Source: an uncultured Aliiroseovarius sp.
GTDB lineage: Bacteria; Pseudomonadota; Alphaproteobacteria; Rhodobacterales; Rhodobacteraceae
NCBI GenBank assembly: GCA_938023895.1
Contig: CALJDH010000175.1
Span: 1-23,307, forward strand
Direction: 5' to 3'
DNA: 23,307 bases
The position numbers and the translations under genes are program-made. The notes beneath the pieces were generated by a model, which made no database searches, was not told the origin of the DNA, and saw only the letters and a program-made list of their open reading frames with translations. Shown here piece by piece: positions 1 through 8,322 of this stretch (position 1 is the first letter of the stretch; each line of letters starts with the position of its first letter).

Positions 1-2
1 AT

Positions 3-1574
3 GGTATCGCGCTGGAACAAGAAGGGGACGGGTCTGCGGACCCACTTGCGCTCGCAGGATTTGAGGTCGTCCTTGGGATGTCAGCACCCCACAATGGCAA
101 TGTCGGATTTGACGCGCAGGGGTCACTTCATTTTGGGGTAACATTGGTGCTCGATGCGCCAGTCTCCTCGCAACAATTTCAAGAGAAACTGCTGCAATCC
201 GCCCCGCTGGGTGAAGATGTCACCATTCTGGTCAAAGAAGGTGCCTTCAACCGCCCCGAAGACGTACAGACATTGGTCAGAACCCTTGCCACACTGGAAG
301 GCTCGGCACAGTTTCGCGTATTGGATATTGGGCAGCATTTCGAAACCGTAACGACAAAAAGCGAACCTGCCCGGCTTCTGCGCACCGCACGCCGTTGGCC
401 GGCACATGCCGTCAGCGACGAGGTTGAAGCGACGAAACGCGAACTACTTCTGAAGGACGCCAGAACCGCTTGGTCCTATTTCGCGCGCTTGACAGATCCC
501 GAGACAGGGCTGGTGCCCGCGACAGCGTGGGTCGAGAACGGTCAGATTGAGACCTATCGGTTCAGCACCATGTGGGACACGGGAACCTATCTGCAGGCCA
601 TCGTGAGTGCCCATAGCATCGGCATCTTGGACGACAGCGAATATACCGCACGGCTGCAAGCAGCCCTCTCTGGGCTTTCGACCGGCATGTTTAATGGGCT
701 GCGCTTGCCCAAGGGGCTGAGCTCGACGGATGGCAAGGCCAAGGGGGACGATGACTATAATGCAAGCGACACCTCGCGCTTGCTGACTTCGCTTCACCTT
801 GTTCAATCCTATGCAAAACAGGACTTGGGCATCTCCGACATTATTGCAGGGTGGGACTTGGAACAGACCATCCACGACGGCGTCCCACTTACCGTGCGCG
901 GCAGCAAGCTTGTCTCGGCCTACCGGTCCAACTATGCGGGCTATATCGCGCGCGGTTTTGGTCTTTGGGGCTATCCGGTAACATCACCCTACGCAGCCCC
1001 CAAACCCGGGTCTCGTTTCGATCAGGGGGTCCAAATTCTGCATGATGTCGCGCGCTTCGGCCCTATCGGCACCGAGCCCCATCTTCTTGAAGCCGTCGAG
1101 CTTGGTGCGTCCCCTCTGGCTCGCACAGCAGCCGACGCTTTGTTCGCAGCGCAGATCGACGAATACCGTGCAACCGGCAAGTTGGTCTGTGTCTCGGAGG
1201 GCCCGGTGAATCGCGAGCCGTGGTTCGTGTACCAAGGGTACCAGATCACTGACGATGGCGGCCAGTGGACCGCCGAAACCCTCGACCCGTCCCCGCGCTT
1301 CAAGACCAAAGGGTTTATCCGCGCGGTCGATATGCTGAACAGCAAAGGCGCCTTTCTATGGAACGCCCACCGACCAAACGACTATACGGACCGCTTGGTC
1401 GAACAGGTGCGCCAGAAAGCCACAACAGATGAGCTTGGGTTCAACCCTGGAGTGTTTGCAATCACAGGGCAATCAGATCAGGCCTACAGCGACATCAACA
1501 CCAACGGCGTCATCTTGCAGGCGATCGCTTTTCGACTGAATGGTGGCATCCCTTGCGTGGAATGGGCGTCGTAA
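3..1574 (+). CDS. DUF3131 domain protein, 5' partial
   Basis: The frame is open from the first complete codon (position 3) with no stop, reading GIALEQEGDG... before the first ATG at 78. The gene therefore almost certainly starts outside the window, and the ATG at 78 is internal. About 523 residues are visible. The region from about residue 150 to the end has the DUF3131 look: an alpha-helical, toroid-like domain with TWDTGTYLQA-type aromatic/acidic motifs, a conserved DYNASDTSRLL stretch and a closing DINTNGVILQAIAFRL segment. DUF3131 domains occur in glycan-acting proteins and resemble glycoside-hydrolase-type alpha/alpha barrels, but the catalytic role of this family is poorly defined, so no reaction is assigned. 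No signal peptide can be judged because the N-terminus is missing. It converges on the sugar ABC operon; a shared carbohydrate role is inference only. Confidence 0.8.
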   Translation, partial: GIALEQEGDGSADPLALAGFEVVLGMSAPHNGNVGFDAQGSLHFGVTLVLDAPVSSQQFQEKLLQSAPLGEDVTILVKEGAFNRPEDVQTLVRTLATLEGSAQFRVLDIGQHFETVTTKSEPARLLRTARRWPAHAVSDEVEATKRELLLKDARTAWSYFARLTDPETGLVPATAWVENGQIETYRFSTMWDTGTYLQAIVSAHSIGILDDSEYTARLQAALSGLSTGMFNGLRLPKGLSSTDGKAKGDDDYNASDTSRLLTSLHLVQSYAKQDLGISDIIAGWDLEQTIHDGVPLTVRGSKLVSAYRSNYAGYIARGFGLWGYPVTSPYAAPKPGSRFDQGVQILHDVARFGPIGTEPHLLEAVELGASPLARTAADALFAAQIDEYRATGKLVCVSEGPVNREPWFVYQGYQITDDGGQWTAETLDPSPRFKTKGFIRAVDMLNSKGAFLWNAHRPNDYTDRLVEQVRQKATTDELGFNPGVFAITGQSDQAYSDINTNGVILQAIAFRLNGGIPCVEWAS

Positions 1575-1602
1575 GGGGGGAGCCACTTGATCGAACGGTC
1601 TT

Positions 1603-1640
1603 CGGGAAGCTTTCAAAGCTATCGTTTCGAAAACTTCCCG
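1603..1640 (+). terminator. Stem-loop after the DUF3131 gene
   Basis: CGGGAAGcTTTC pairs with GAAAaCTTCCCG (one C/A mismatch) around a 14-nt loop, about 30 bases after the DUF3131 stop and about 85 bases before the stop of the convergent ABC ATPase gene. There is no clear T-run on either side, so it is either a weak bidirectional terminator or an mRNA 3'-end protecting structure. Function is inferred from position only. Confidence 0.4.
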
Positions 1641-1724
1641 CCGAACTCGCCGTCAGTTCGCCGATGCGGAACAAAGTAAATCACGCGTTCGTCCCGCTTA
1701 CTTCTGCAACCAGCCTCGCGCTGG

Positions 1725-2822
1725 TCAGTTCAGACGTTCTCCGCTTTCCGGAGCAAAATACGAGACTTTGCTTAGGTCAAAGGCCAGCGAAAGGTTCTCG
1801 CCAGAGCGTGCGTTGGTTTCGGCGTGAAGACGCGCCGTGACCTGCTTGCCACCCAGTTGCGAGACGACATAGGTGTCTGCCCCTGCCGGTTCGACCATGT
1901 CGATCAGGCAATCGGCTTCCTGCACGTCTTCGCCCGCACGGAAGCCCGCTTCGGCGATGTCTTCCGGGCGCAGGCCCAAAATGACGTCTTCAGGCAGATC
2001 TTTGGCGTGGGTGTCGGTCAGGACCAAAGGTGCGGCACCAGCGCGTTCGATCTCGATCTGGGTGCCTTTGCCATTGGCCTTGGCGCGCGCAGGGATCAGG
2101 TTCATCGCCGGGCTTCCCATGAAGTCCGCCACGAAGAGGTTGGCGGGGGTGTTGTAGATCTCGGCGGGGCTGCCGATTTGCTGCACGATCCCGCCCTTCA
2201 GGACGACGATCTTGGTCGCCAGGGTCATTGCCTCGATCTGGTCATGGGTCACGTAGACCATGGTGGCATTCAAGTTCTGGTGCAGCTTCTTGATCTCGGA
2301 CCGCATCTCGACACGCAGCTTGGCGTCGAGGTTCGACAGTGGCTCATCGAACAGGAAGAGCTTGGGGTCGCGGACCAGTGCCCGACCCATCGCGACACGC
2401 TGCCGCTGACCGCCGGAAAGCTGGCCGGGGCGACGCTGCAAAAGCGGTTCGATCTGCAGCTGCTGCGCCACCTCGTTCAGCTTTTTCTCTTGTGTGGCTT
2501 GATCCACCCCCCGCACTTTCATGCCGAAGGTGATGTTCTTGGCCACCGACATAGTCGGGTAAAGCGCGTAGGACTGGAACACCATCGCGATGTCACGGTC
2601 TTTTGGGCTGACCTCGGTCATGTCACGCCCACCGATGTCGATGGTACCAGCGGTGATCGGTTCAAGCCCCGCGATGCAGTTCAAGAGCGTGGACTTACCG
2701 CAGCCCGAGGGGCCAACCAGGACCAAGAAATCCCCCGGCTCGATCGCGACATTGATGTCTTTCAGGATCTCGACGGACCCATAGTTCTTGTAGAGGTTTT
2801 TGATGTCCAGAATAGGAGCCAT
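1725..2822 (-). CDS. Sugar ABC transporter ATP-binding protein (MalK/UgpC type)
   Basis: A 365-residue cytoplasmic ATPase that would power import of a mono- or oligosaccharide by the two permeases encoded upstream. Visible motifs are Walker A GPSGCGKST (37-45), Q-loop Q83 in VFQSYALYP, the LSGGQ signature (135-139), Walker B LFLFDEP (155-161), D-loop SNLDAKLR and switch histidine H193 in YVTHD. The last about 120 residues form the OB-fold/TOBE regulatory domain typical of CUT1 importers such as MalK, UgpC and AglK. The full length is normal for the family. The ATG at 2822 lies four bases after the permease stop, with AAAGG in the upstream gene end as ribosome site. It is the last gene of the operon. 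Family certain; substrate inferred from neighbours. Confidence 0.95.
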   Translation of the reverse strand: MAPILDIKNLYKNYGSVEILKDINVAIEPGDFLVLVGPSGCGKSTLLNCIAGLEPITAGTIDIGGRDMTEVSPKDRDIAMVFQSYALYPTMSVAKNITFGMKVRGVDQATQEKKLNEVAQQLQIEPLLQRRPGQLSGGQRQRVAMGRALVRDPKLFLFDEPLSNLDAKLRVEMRSEIKKLHQNLNATMVYVTHDQIEAMTLATKIVVLKGGIVQQIGSPAEIYNTPANLFVADFMGSPAMNLIPARAKANGKGTQIEIERAGAAPLVLTDTHAKDLPEDVILGLRPEDIAEAGFRAGEDVQEADCLIDMVEPAGADTYVVSQLGGKQVTARLHAETNARSGENLSLAFDLSKVSYFAPESGERLN

Positions 2823-2826
2823 GGGT

Positions 2827-3723
2827 TTAGCCTTTCACGGAGCCCGCGGTCAGTCCGCGGATGAAGTATTTGCCAGCGACGACATAGACGAGGAGCGTGG
2901 GAAGGGCGGCGATGATCGCAGCTGCCATATCCACGTTGTATTCCTTCACGCCGGTGGTGGAGTTGACGATGTTGTTGAGCGCCACGGTGACAGGTTGGGT
3001 TCCGGCCTGACTGAAGCTGACTCCGAATAGGAAGTCGTTCCAGATCTGGGTGAACTGCCAGATGACGGTCACAACGATGATCGGCAGCGACAGGGGCAGG
3101 AAGATCGACCAGAAGATCCGGAAGAAGCCCGCGCCGTCCACCTTGGCGGCTTTCACCAGCTCTTGTGGGATCGACACATAGTAGTTGCGGAAGAACAGCG
3201 TGGTGAACCCGATGCCATAGATCACGTGGACGAAGATCAGCCCCGGGATGGTACCCGCGATGCCCATCATGCCCAGCATACGTGCCATCGGAAGCAGTAC
3301 CACCTGGAACGGGATGAAACAGCCAAACAGCATCAGCGAGAAGATCAGGTTCGCGCCTTTGAACTTCCACTGCGCAATCACGTAGCCATTGATCGCACCC
3401 AGAATGGTCGAGATCGCAACCGCCGGGATCGCAAGGATCACCGAGTTCCAGAAGTAAGGGCGCAAGCCCTCGCACTGGATGCCGGTACAGGCACCGGACC
3501 AGGCGGTGCGCCAGGCCTCGAATGTGACTTCACGGGGGAAGGCCACAAGGCTGCCGGTGCGGATCTCTTCCAGACTTTTCAGCGAGGTCGTGACCATCAC
3601 GAAAAGCGGCATCAGATAGAACAGCGCGAAGAGGCCAAGCAGTGTGAACAGAAGCCAGCGCAGGGCGATACGACCCCAGTTGCGCGACGGGCTGTTAGCG
3701 GGGGAAAGCGTGATATCAGTCAT
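2827..3723 (-). CDS. Sugar ABC transporter permease (second, MalG-like)
   Basis: A 298-residue inner-membrane permease with about six hydrophobic segments, the first at about 22-44. The EAA loop that contacts the ATPase is clear: ELVKAAKVDGAGFF...IFLP (188-210). It has the MalG/GtsC type of layout, with a long periplasmic stretch after the first membrane helix (about 48-88) that contains two cysteines (C79, C84). Its ATG overlaps the stop of the preceding permease gene by eight bases (ATGACTGA), so the two are translationally coupled. Together with the partner permease it forms the membrane channel of a CUT1-class importer. Family very sure; the glucose/mannose assignment rests on overall resemblance to GtsC-type proteins recalled from memory. 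Confidence 0.93.
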   Translation of the reverse strand: MTDITLSPANSPSRNWGRIALRWLLFTLLGLFALFYLMPLFVMVTTSLKSLEEIRTGSLVAFPREVTFEAWRTAWSGACTGIQCEGLRPYFWNSVILAIPAVAISTILGAINGYVIAQWKFKGANLIFSLMLFGCFIPFQVVLLPMARMLGMMGIAGTIPGLIFVHVIYGIGFTTLFFRNYYVSIPQELVKAAKVDGAGFFRIFWSIFLPLSLPIIVVTVIWQFTQIWNDFLFGVSFSQAGTQPVTVALNNIVNSTTGVKEYNVDMAAAIIAALPTLLVYVVAGKYFIRGLTAGSVKG

Positions 3724-4588
3724 GTTTCACCCTTAGTTCTGAATAAAGATAAGGAACGATGATCGCGAAGACGACGGCCATCATGACCATGGCAGAGCTT
3801 GCCGCTTGCCCGATATCGCCGCGCGAAAACGCCATGGCATACATGTAGGTTGCAGGCAGGTCGGTGGCATAGCCGGGTCCGCCGCCCGTCAGCGCGATGA
3901 CAAGGTCAAAGCTTTTGATTGCAAGGTGCGCCAGCACGATGAAGGCTGACAGGAAGATCGGGGCCATCGATGGGATGATGATGGCGGAATAGATGCGCCA
4001 GTTGGGGATTCCATCGACCTGAGCGGCCTTGATGATCTCTCCGTCCACGCTGCGCAGGCCAGCCAGGAACAGCGCCATGACGAAGCCCGAGGCTTGCCAG
4101 ACACCGGCGATCACAACAGCGTAGATGGCCATGTCTGGGTCAATCACCCAGTCGAAACTGAAGCTTTCAAACCCCCAGTCGCGGACCATCTTCTCGATGC
4201 CCAATCCGGGGTTCATGATCCACTTCCACGCGGTACCGGTGACGATCATCGACAGCGCCATGGGGTAAAGATAGATCGTGCGCAACACGCCTTCGGTGCG
4301 GATCTTCTGATCCAGCAGGATCGCGATCAGCAGGCCCAACACCATCGAGATGATGATGAACAACGTACCGAAGATGAAAAGGTTCATCATCGCGGTATCA
4401 AACCGGGGCGATGCAAACAGGCGCTCATATTGGATAAGCCCCTCGACCTCGTATTTTGGCAGCAGCCGCGAACGGGTCAACGATACCCAAGCAGTCCAAG
4501 CGATGAAGCCGTAAACGAAAACGAGGATGGCGATGAAAGAGGGTGCGAGCACCATCTTGGGGATATGACGTTCAAGCCATTCGGTCAT
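3716..4588 (-). CDS. Sugar ABC transporter permease (first, MalF-like)
   Basis: A 290-residue inner-membrane permease with about six hydrophobic segments (roughly 13-36, 68-92, 103-123, 153-175, 207-227, 262-283). The EAA loop reads EIIKAAQVDGIPNWRIY...IIIP (184-206). The ATG at 4588 is preceded on its strand by AGGGA at about nine bases. It heterodimerises with the downstream permease and docks on the ATPase. The sequence after the EAA loop (FDLVIALTGGGPGYAT) is typical of CUT1 permeases of the glucose/mannose (GtsB) branch. It follows the binding-protein gene after a strong intercistronic hairpin, which suggests lower expression of the membrane parts than of the binding protein. Confidence 0.93.
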   Translation of the reverse strand: MTEWLERHIPKMVLAPSFIAILVFVYGFIAWTAWVSLTRSRLLPKYEVEGLIQYERLFASPRFDTAMMNLFIFGTLFIIISMVLGLLIAILLDQKIRTEGVLRTIYLYPMALSMIVTGTAWKWIMNPGLGIEKMVRDWGFESFSFDWVIDPDMAIYAVVIAGVWQASGFVMALFLAGLRSVDGEIIKAAQVDGIPNWRIYSAIIIPSMAPIFLSAFIVLAHLAIKSFDLVIALTGGGPGYATDLPATYMYAMAFSRGDIGQAASSAMVMMAVVFAIIVPYLYSELRVKHD

Positions 4589-4612
4589 TGTAACGTTCCC
4601 TGAATAATAGGA

Positions 4613-4642
4613 GGCCCCGCACCTGTGATCAGGCGCGAGGCC
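4613..4642 (-). other. Intercistronic mRNA hairpin between binding protein and permease genes
   Basis: On the minus strand a 13-bp GC-rich stem (GGCCTCGCGCCTG against CAGGTGCGGGGCC, two G-U pairs) closes a four-base ATCA loop, nine bases after the binding-protein stop codon. No T-run follows it. This matches the REP-like or processing hairpins often found after substrate-binding-protein genes in ABC operons, where they protect the upstream message and lower downstream expression. The structure is seen; the role is inferred. Confidence 0.65.
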
Positions 4643-4650
4643 AGGGAGAT

Positions 4651-5895
4651 TTACATGGAGTTGGCGACAGCGTCGGCCAGCATGTTCACAGCATCAGCCG
4701 AGGACATGTCCGAGTTGAAGTGCGCGGTCACCACATCGGTGATGGCACCCGACTGCGCGCCACGCAGCGCCATGCCGTGGGCATAGCTGGGCAGCAGCGA
4801 ACCATTGTCCGAGCTTTCGTTCATGTCTTTGGCAGACAGGTGTGCACAGCTGTCAAAGTCGTCCAGAGCCACGTCAACGCGTGCCGGGATCGACCCTTTG
4901 TTCAGGTTGAACACTTTCTGGAAGTTCTGACCAACGATCAGCTTGGACAGAAGGTCCTGACCGGCTTTCTTGTCGTCGCCATCCACGTTGAACATGGCAA
5001 AGCTGTCAACGTTGTACAGGAAGCCGTCACCCGGCACTGATGCACACAGGAAGTCTTCGCCCGGCGCTTTGCCAGCAGCAAGGAACTCACCTTTTGCCCA
5101 GTCACCCATGATCTGGAAGGCAGCTTCGCCGTTCATGACCATCGCAGTGGCAAGGTTCCAGTCACGGCCCGAGAAGTTATCGTCAACATAGCCGCGCATT
5201 TTGCGCATCTGGTCAAAGACCGCGACCATGCCGTCGGACTTCAGAGTGTCCATGTCCAGGTCAACAAAGGCTTTCTTGAAGCCGTCGGCGCCAAGGATGC
5301 CCAAAGCAACTGCTTCGAACACAGTGGCGTCCTGCCACGCCTGACCACCATGGGCCAGCGGGGTGATGCCAGCGGCTGCCAGTTTGTCTGCGGCGGCGTT
5401 GAACTCGTCCCAAGTGGTGGGCATAGCGATGCCGTTTGCTTCCAGAACGTCAGCGTTGGCCCAGATCCAGTCAACGCGGTGTACGTTGACGGGGGCGGCA
5501 CACCATGTGCCTTCACACTTCATGTGACCGGCGATCGACGCGGGCAGAACATCGGCCCAGCCCTCAGCTTCGGCCACGGCCGAAATGTCAGCCAGAACGC
5601 CTTCTTCATACCATTCCTGAATGGCCGGGCCTTTCAGCTGAACGGCGGTCGGTGCGTTGCCCGACAGAACACGTGCGCGCAGGGCGGTCATGGCAGCATC
5701 GCCACCCCCGCCAGCAACCGGCATGTCGGTCCAGGTACCGCCATTGTCTGCAAATTCTTGCTGCAGAACGGCAACGGATTTGGCTTCACCGCCCGAGGTC
5801 CACCAGTGCAGAACCTCGGCCTGAGGCTCGGCCACAGCGGGCATGGCGCAGGTTACAGCAATGGCCGAAACGGCCGCGAATACGGATGTCTTCAT
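4651..5895 (-). CDS. Sugar-binding periplasmic protein (glucose/mannose-type)
   Basis: A 414-residue extracytoplasmic solute-binding protein (family 1) that would capture sugar in the periplasm for the ABC importer. I chose the ATG at 5895 because it has a perfect AGGGAGG ribosome site nine bases upstream and is followed at once by a signal peptide (MKTSVFAAVSAIAVTCAMPAVA, cleavage after residue 22); the longer frame from 5922 adds non-secretory residues. The mature start, EVLHWWTSGGEAKSV, is characteristic of glucose-binding proteins of the GtsA branch (Pseudomonas, Thermus). Later stretches such as GGQAWQDATVFE and MGDWAKGEF also fit, and two cysteines flank KCEGTWC. It is the first gene of the operon, transcribed away from the two-component genes. 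Glucose or mannose is the best substrate guess, made by family resemblance. Confidence 0.92.
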   Translation of the reverse strand: MKTSVFAAVSAIAVTCAMPAVAEPQAEVLHWWTSGGEAKSVAVLQQEFADNGGTWTDMPVAGGGGDAAMTALRARVLSGNAPTAVQLKGPAIQEWYEEGVLADISAVAEAEGWADVLPASIAGHMKCEGTWCAAPVNVHRVDWIWANADVLEANGIAMPTTWDEFNAAADKLAAAGITPLAHGGQAWQDATVFEAVALGILGADGFKKAFVDLDMDTLKSDGMVAVFDQMRKMRGYVDDNFSGRDWNLATAMVMNGEAAFQIMGDWAKGEFLAAGKAPGEDFLCASVPGDGFLYNVDSFAMFNVDGDDKKAGQDLLSKLIVGQNFQKVFNLNKGSIPARVDVALDDFDSCAHLSAKDMNESSDNGSLLPSYAHGMALRGAQSGAITDVVTAHFNSDMSSADAVNMLADAVANSM

Positions 5896-5925
5896 TAGAT
5901 TTTCCTCCCTTTGGCCACCCATTTA

Positions 5926-5938
5926 GGTAGCGCTAACC
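5926..5938. promoter_or_regulatory. Short palindrome, possible LacI-type operator
   Basis: GGTAGCGCTAACC contains the perfect palindrome TAGCGCTA (5928-5935) with a central CG, the form favoured by LacI-family sugar repressors. It lies about 30 bases before the ATG of the sugar-binding protein, where a bound repressor would block the operon. CTAACCTT (5933-5940) is repeated inverted as AAGGTTAG at 5998-6005. No LacI gene is in the window and the arms are short, so this is tentative. Confidence 0.25.
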
Positions 5939-6016
5939 TTAGCTTGCCGACTGAACCCGCCCCTGCGCAACGCTAGAAACAGAGCCTTCAGGCCTCCAAG
6001 GTTAGTTTTTCGTGCC

Positions 6017-6065
6017 TTTTGTTACATGATGTTACGCAAGCCTTGATTTTGTTGCACGCTGTTAC
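6017..6065. promoter_or_regulatory. Phased direct repeats, probable response-regulator operator
   Basis: Two copies of TTTTGTTrCAnGmTGTTAC (6017-6035 and 6047-6065) match at 16 of 19 positions and start exactly 30 bases apart. Each holds two TGTTRC half-sites 10 bases apart, so half-sites begin at 6020, 6030, 6050 and 6060, all on one face of the helix. OmpR-family regulators bind tandem direct half-sites with this spacing, and the gene for one starts at 6116. The site is about 120 bases before the binding-protein ATG, a place for activation, and about 50 bases before the regulator ATG, a place for autoregulation. Confidence 0.65.
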
Positions 6066-6115
6066 AAACACACAGAAGGTGAGGACGGCATATTTGCTGA
6101 AGGGAGGCACATCGC

Positions 6116-6859
6116 ATGGCGATTCCACGACTGCTTGTCGTCGATGATGACGCAGAAACGCGCAGCATGATGATCCAGTTTCTGCAACAGAACGGGTTCA
6201 TGGCCTTCCCGTGCGAAACAGAAGAGGCAATCCGCCACCACCTGAAAGGCGGCCGTGTGGACCTGATCCTGCTGGATGTGATGCTAGCCGATGAAAACGG
6301 TGTCGAAATCTGTGCCCGCCTACGCAAGGAACAGGACGTGCCAGTCATTCTTGTGTCGGCCCTGTCAGCTGACCACCACCGCATGAAGGGCTACGAGGTC
6401 GGCGCGGACGATTATATTGCCAAGCCGTTCAATCCCGAGCTTCTGCTGGCCCGCGTGCGCGCAGTCCTGCATCGCGCCAATCGCAGCGCATCTCTGGTGT
6501 ACCGGCGCAGCGTGTCAGTCTTTCACTTCGCAGGCTGGCACTATGACGCCAAACGCGACGAGGTCACCTCGCCACAAGGATATCAGGTCGCCCTGTCGCG
6601 CAAGGAAACTGCGTTGCTAAAAGTGCTTCTGGCCAATCCGCACATCCCCCTGACCCGCGAAGAAATCGCAACCGCCCTTGATGTCACCGGCGAGGCACAA
6701 GGAACCGCCCCCGAAGGATCCGGTCGGGCTATTGACGTGTTGGTGGGACGGTTGCGCGGCAAGATCGAGGCCGACCCCAAATCCCCTGACCTTTTACGCA
6801 CCGAGCGCGGTATTGGCTATGTGTTTGCTGCCGACGTCACGACCGAGGACAGCGCATGA
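6116..6859 (+). CDS. OmpR-family response regulator
   Basis: A 247-residue cytoplasmic transcription regulator. The receiver domain (about 4-120) has the acidic pocket D10-D12, phospho-acceptor D54 in LILLDVM, switch S81 and K103 in AKPF. A winged-helix DNA-binding domain (about 135-240) ends with the usual RTERGIGYVF wing. The ATG at 6116 has AGGGAGG eight bases upstream. It overlaps the kinase gene by four bases (ATGA), so the pair is co-translated. It faces the sugar ABC operon; the pseudomonad GltR/GtrS system, which controls the gts glucose transporter, has a comparable pairing. Control of the divergent transporter is therefore a reasonable inference, supported by the phased repeats between them. 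The inducing signal is unknown. Confidence 0.93.
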   Translation: MAIPRLLVVDDDAETRSMMIQFLQQNGFMAFPCETEEAIRHHLKGGRVDLILLDVMLADENGVEICARLRKEQDVPVILVSALSADHHRMKGYEVGADDYIAKPFNPELLLARVRAVLHRANRSASLVYRRSVSVFHFAGWHYDAKRDEVTSPQGYQVALSRKETALLKVLLANPHIPLTREEIATALDVTGEAQGTAPEGSGRAIDVLVGRLRGKIEADPKSPDLLRTERGIGYVFAADVTTEDSA

Positions 6860-8304
6860 GCAAAGGGTTTCGCCTGCAAACCCTTGGGGTCACGCTGGTT
6901 GTGGTATCGTTCGTGATGGCCTTCATCTCGGCGTGGATGTGGTTTGCGGCGACTCGCGCGTGGCAGGAACATCAGACGGGAAGCTATGTGGCTGGCATAT
7001 CCCTGTACGAAAGCCTGCGCACCGGTGCCGAGCCCCCCGCAGACATCCACATAACCTCGCTGAACGCAATGGACGAGATTTTAGCGAGCCGGGGTGAGTT
7101 CTCGCGTCTGCCCAACATCCCCACCCCCGCCTTCGTTACAAACGTGTCGATTAAGGGCCCCGGTCGCGACCCGGTGTCCGGGGAAACCTTGGTCCTTGGC
7201 ATCTTGTCTAGCGATCTACAGTATTCGGTGTCCGAGCTTGTCTCGAATGAAGGCCAGTCTGCCGCCCAGAAGTTCGGCAACGTCACCCGCCTGTTGGCGA
7301 CCTACTGCAGTGAACCGATCCTCTTTGCTCGCATGGGGACACAGCCCTGGCTGCGCATCGACGGGCGGGCGGTCTGGGGGTGCAGCGCCGCGCCCACGGA
7401 CTTGCGCCTTTTGGCGGTCCTGATGTGCCTGCTAGCCTTGGCCATCATGGCAACTCTTGTACGCGACACCTCTGCCTATTTCGATCGGTTTGCGACCGCC
7501 TTACACAATCGCCGCCGCTTGGGTGGGCCGGAAAGCTATGCGGTGCAAGGGCCAGAGGAGCTGCGCGACATCGTTCTGGCCGTGAATAGCTATCTGGAAG
7601 ACGAACGCGCCCAACTGTCCAAACGCGCGACCGTACTGTCTGGTGTCAGCCATGACCTTGGCACGCCTGCCACCCGCTTGCGTCTGCGCACCACGCTGAT
7701 CGAGGACGCCGAGCTGCGGGACAAGTTCGAAGCCGATATCGACAGCATGACCGAAATGATCGAAAGCGTGCTGACCTATACCCGCGCCGAACTGAATGAA
7801 GAGAACCCGCGTCAGATGTCGCTGACCTCGCTGATCGAGGCCCTTGTGGCGGATTACGAAGACCTAGGTCAGCCTGTCGCAATCCGAACGCTAGCGCGCC
7901 CCTCGGTCGAAGGGGGACGATCGGTATTTGCCTCTAGCCCCGGTCATGTGGCGCTTCCCGAGACCCAACGGATACTGATCACAGCTCGGCCCGTGTCCCT
8001 GAAGCGCGCCATATCAAACCTGATCGAAAACGCGTTGAAATACGGTCGCCGGGCGACGGTCGAGCTGACTGCAAACGCGGATCACGCAACCATCGTGGTC
8101 GAGGACGAAGGGTCGGGTATGTCAGCCGAAGACATTGAAGCCGTGGTGGCACCCTTCAAGCGTGGCGAAAACACCCAAGCTGTCGACGGTTTCGGGCTGG
8201 GCCTGACAATCGTTGCAACTGTCGCCGAACAGCATGGTGGTCGCCTTTATTTCGAAACCGGTGCACATGGCTTACGCGCGTGTCTCGAGATCTACAGGAA
8301 CTAG
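6856..8304 (+). CDS. Membrane sensor histidine kinase
   Basis: A 482-residue sensor kinase. Membrane helix 1 (about 10-32) and helix 2 (about 183-203) bracket a periplasmic sensor region of about 150 residues carrying two cysteines (C151, C176) that could form a disulfide. A HAMP-like linker follows. The dimerisation domain has H266 in VSHDLGTPATRLRLR, and the ATPase domain shows the N box (NLIENALKYG, 388-397), G1 DEGSGM (417-422) and G2 GFGLGLTIV (445-453). In the H box the usual SHDLRTP reads SHDLGTP; the arginine-to-glycine change is a small oddity. The ATG shares four bases with the regulator stop. It would phosphorylate the regulator encoded just upstream, in response to a periplasmic signal plausibly linked to sugar. 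Kinase class certain, signal unknown. Confidence 0.93.
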   Translation: MSKGFRLQTLGVTLVVVSFVMAFISAWMWFAATRAWQEHQTGSYVAGISLYESLRTGAEPPADIHITSLNAMDEILASRGEFSRLPNIPTPAFVTNVSIKGPGRDPVSGETLVLGILSSDLQYSVSELVSNEGQSAAQKFGNVTRLLATYCSEPILFARMGTQPWLRIDGRAVWGCSAAPTDLRLLAVLMCLLALAIMATLVRDTSAYFDRFATALHNRRRLGGPESYAVQGPEELRDIVLAVNSYLEDERAQLSKRATVLSGVSHDLGTPATRLRLRTTLIEDAELRDKFEADIDSMTEMIESVLTYTRAELNEENPRQMSLTSLIEALVADYEDLGQPVAIRTLARPSVEGGRSVFASSPGHVALPETQRILITARPVSLKRAISNLIENALKYGRRATVELTANADHATIVVEDEGSGMSAEDIEAVVAPFKRGENTQAVDGFGLGLTIVATVAEQHGGRLYFETGAHGLRACLEIYRN

Positions 8305-8322
8305 AAACCTGCAGTGGCAACC

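Noticed and set aside
78..80. ATG at 78 as the true start of the DUF3131 gene
   Set aside because: The frame is open and protein-like right up to the window edge, and no ribosome site precedes this ATG.
1824..2864. 346-codon open frame on the plus strand opposite the ABC ATPase gene
   Set aside because: It is antisense to a gene with all ABC motifs, is histidine/aspartate-rich as expected for a reverse shadow, and shows no domain.
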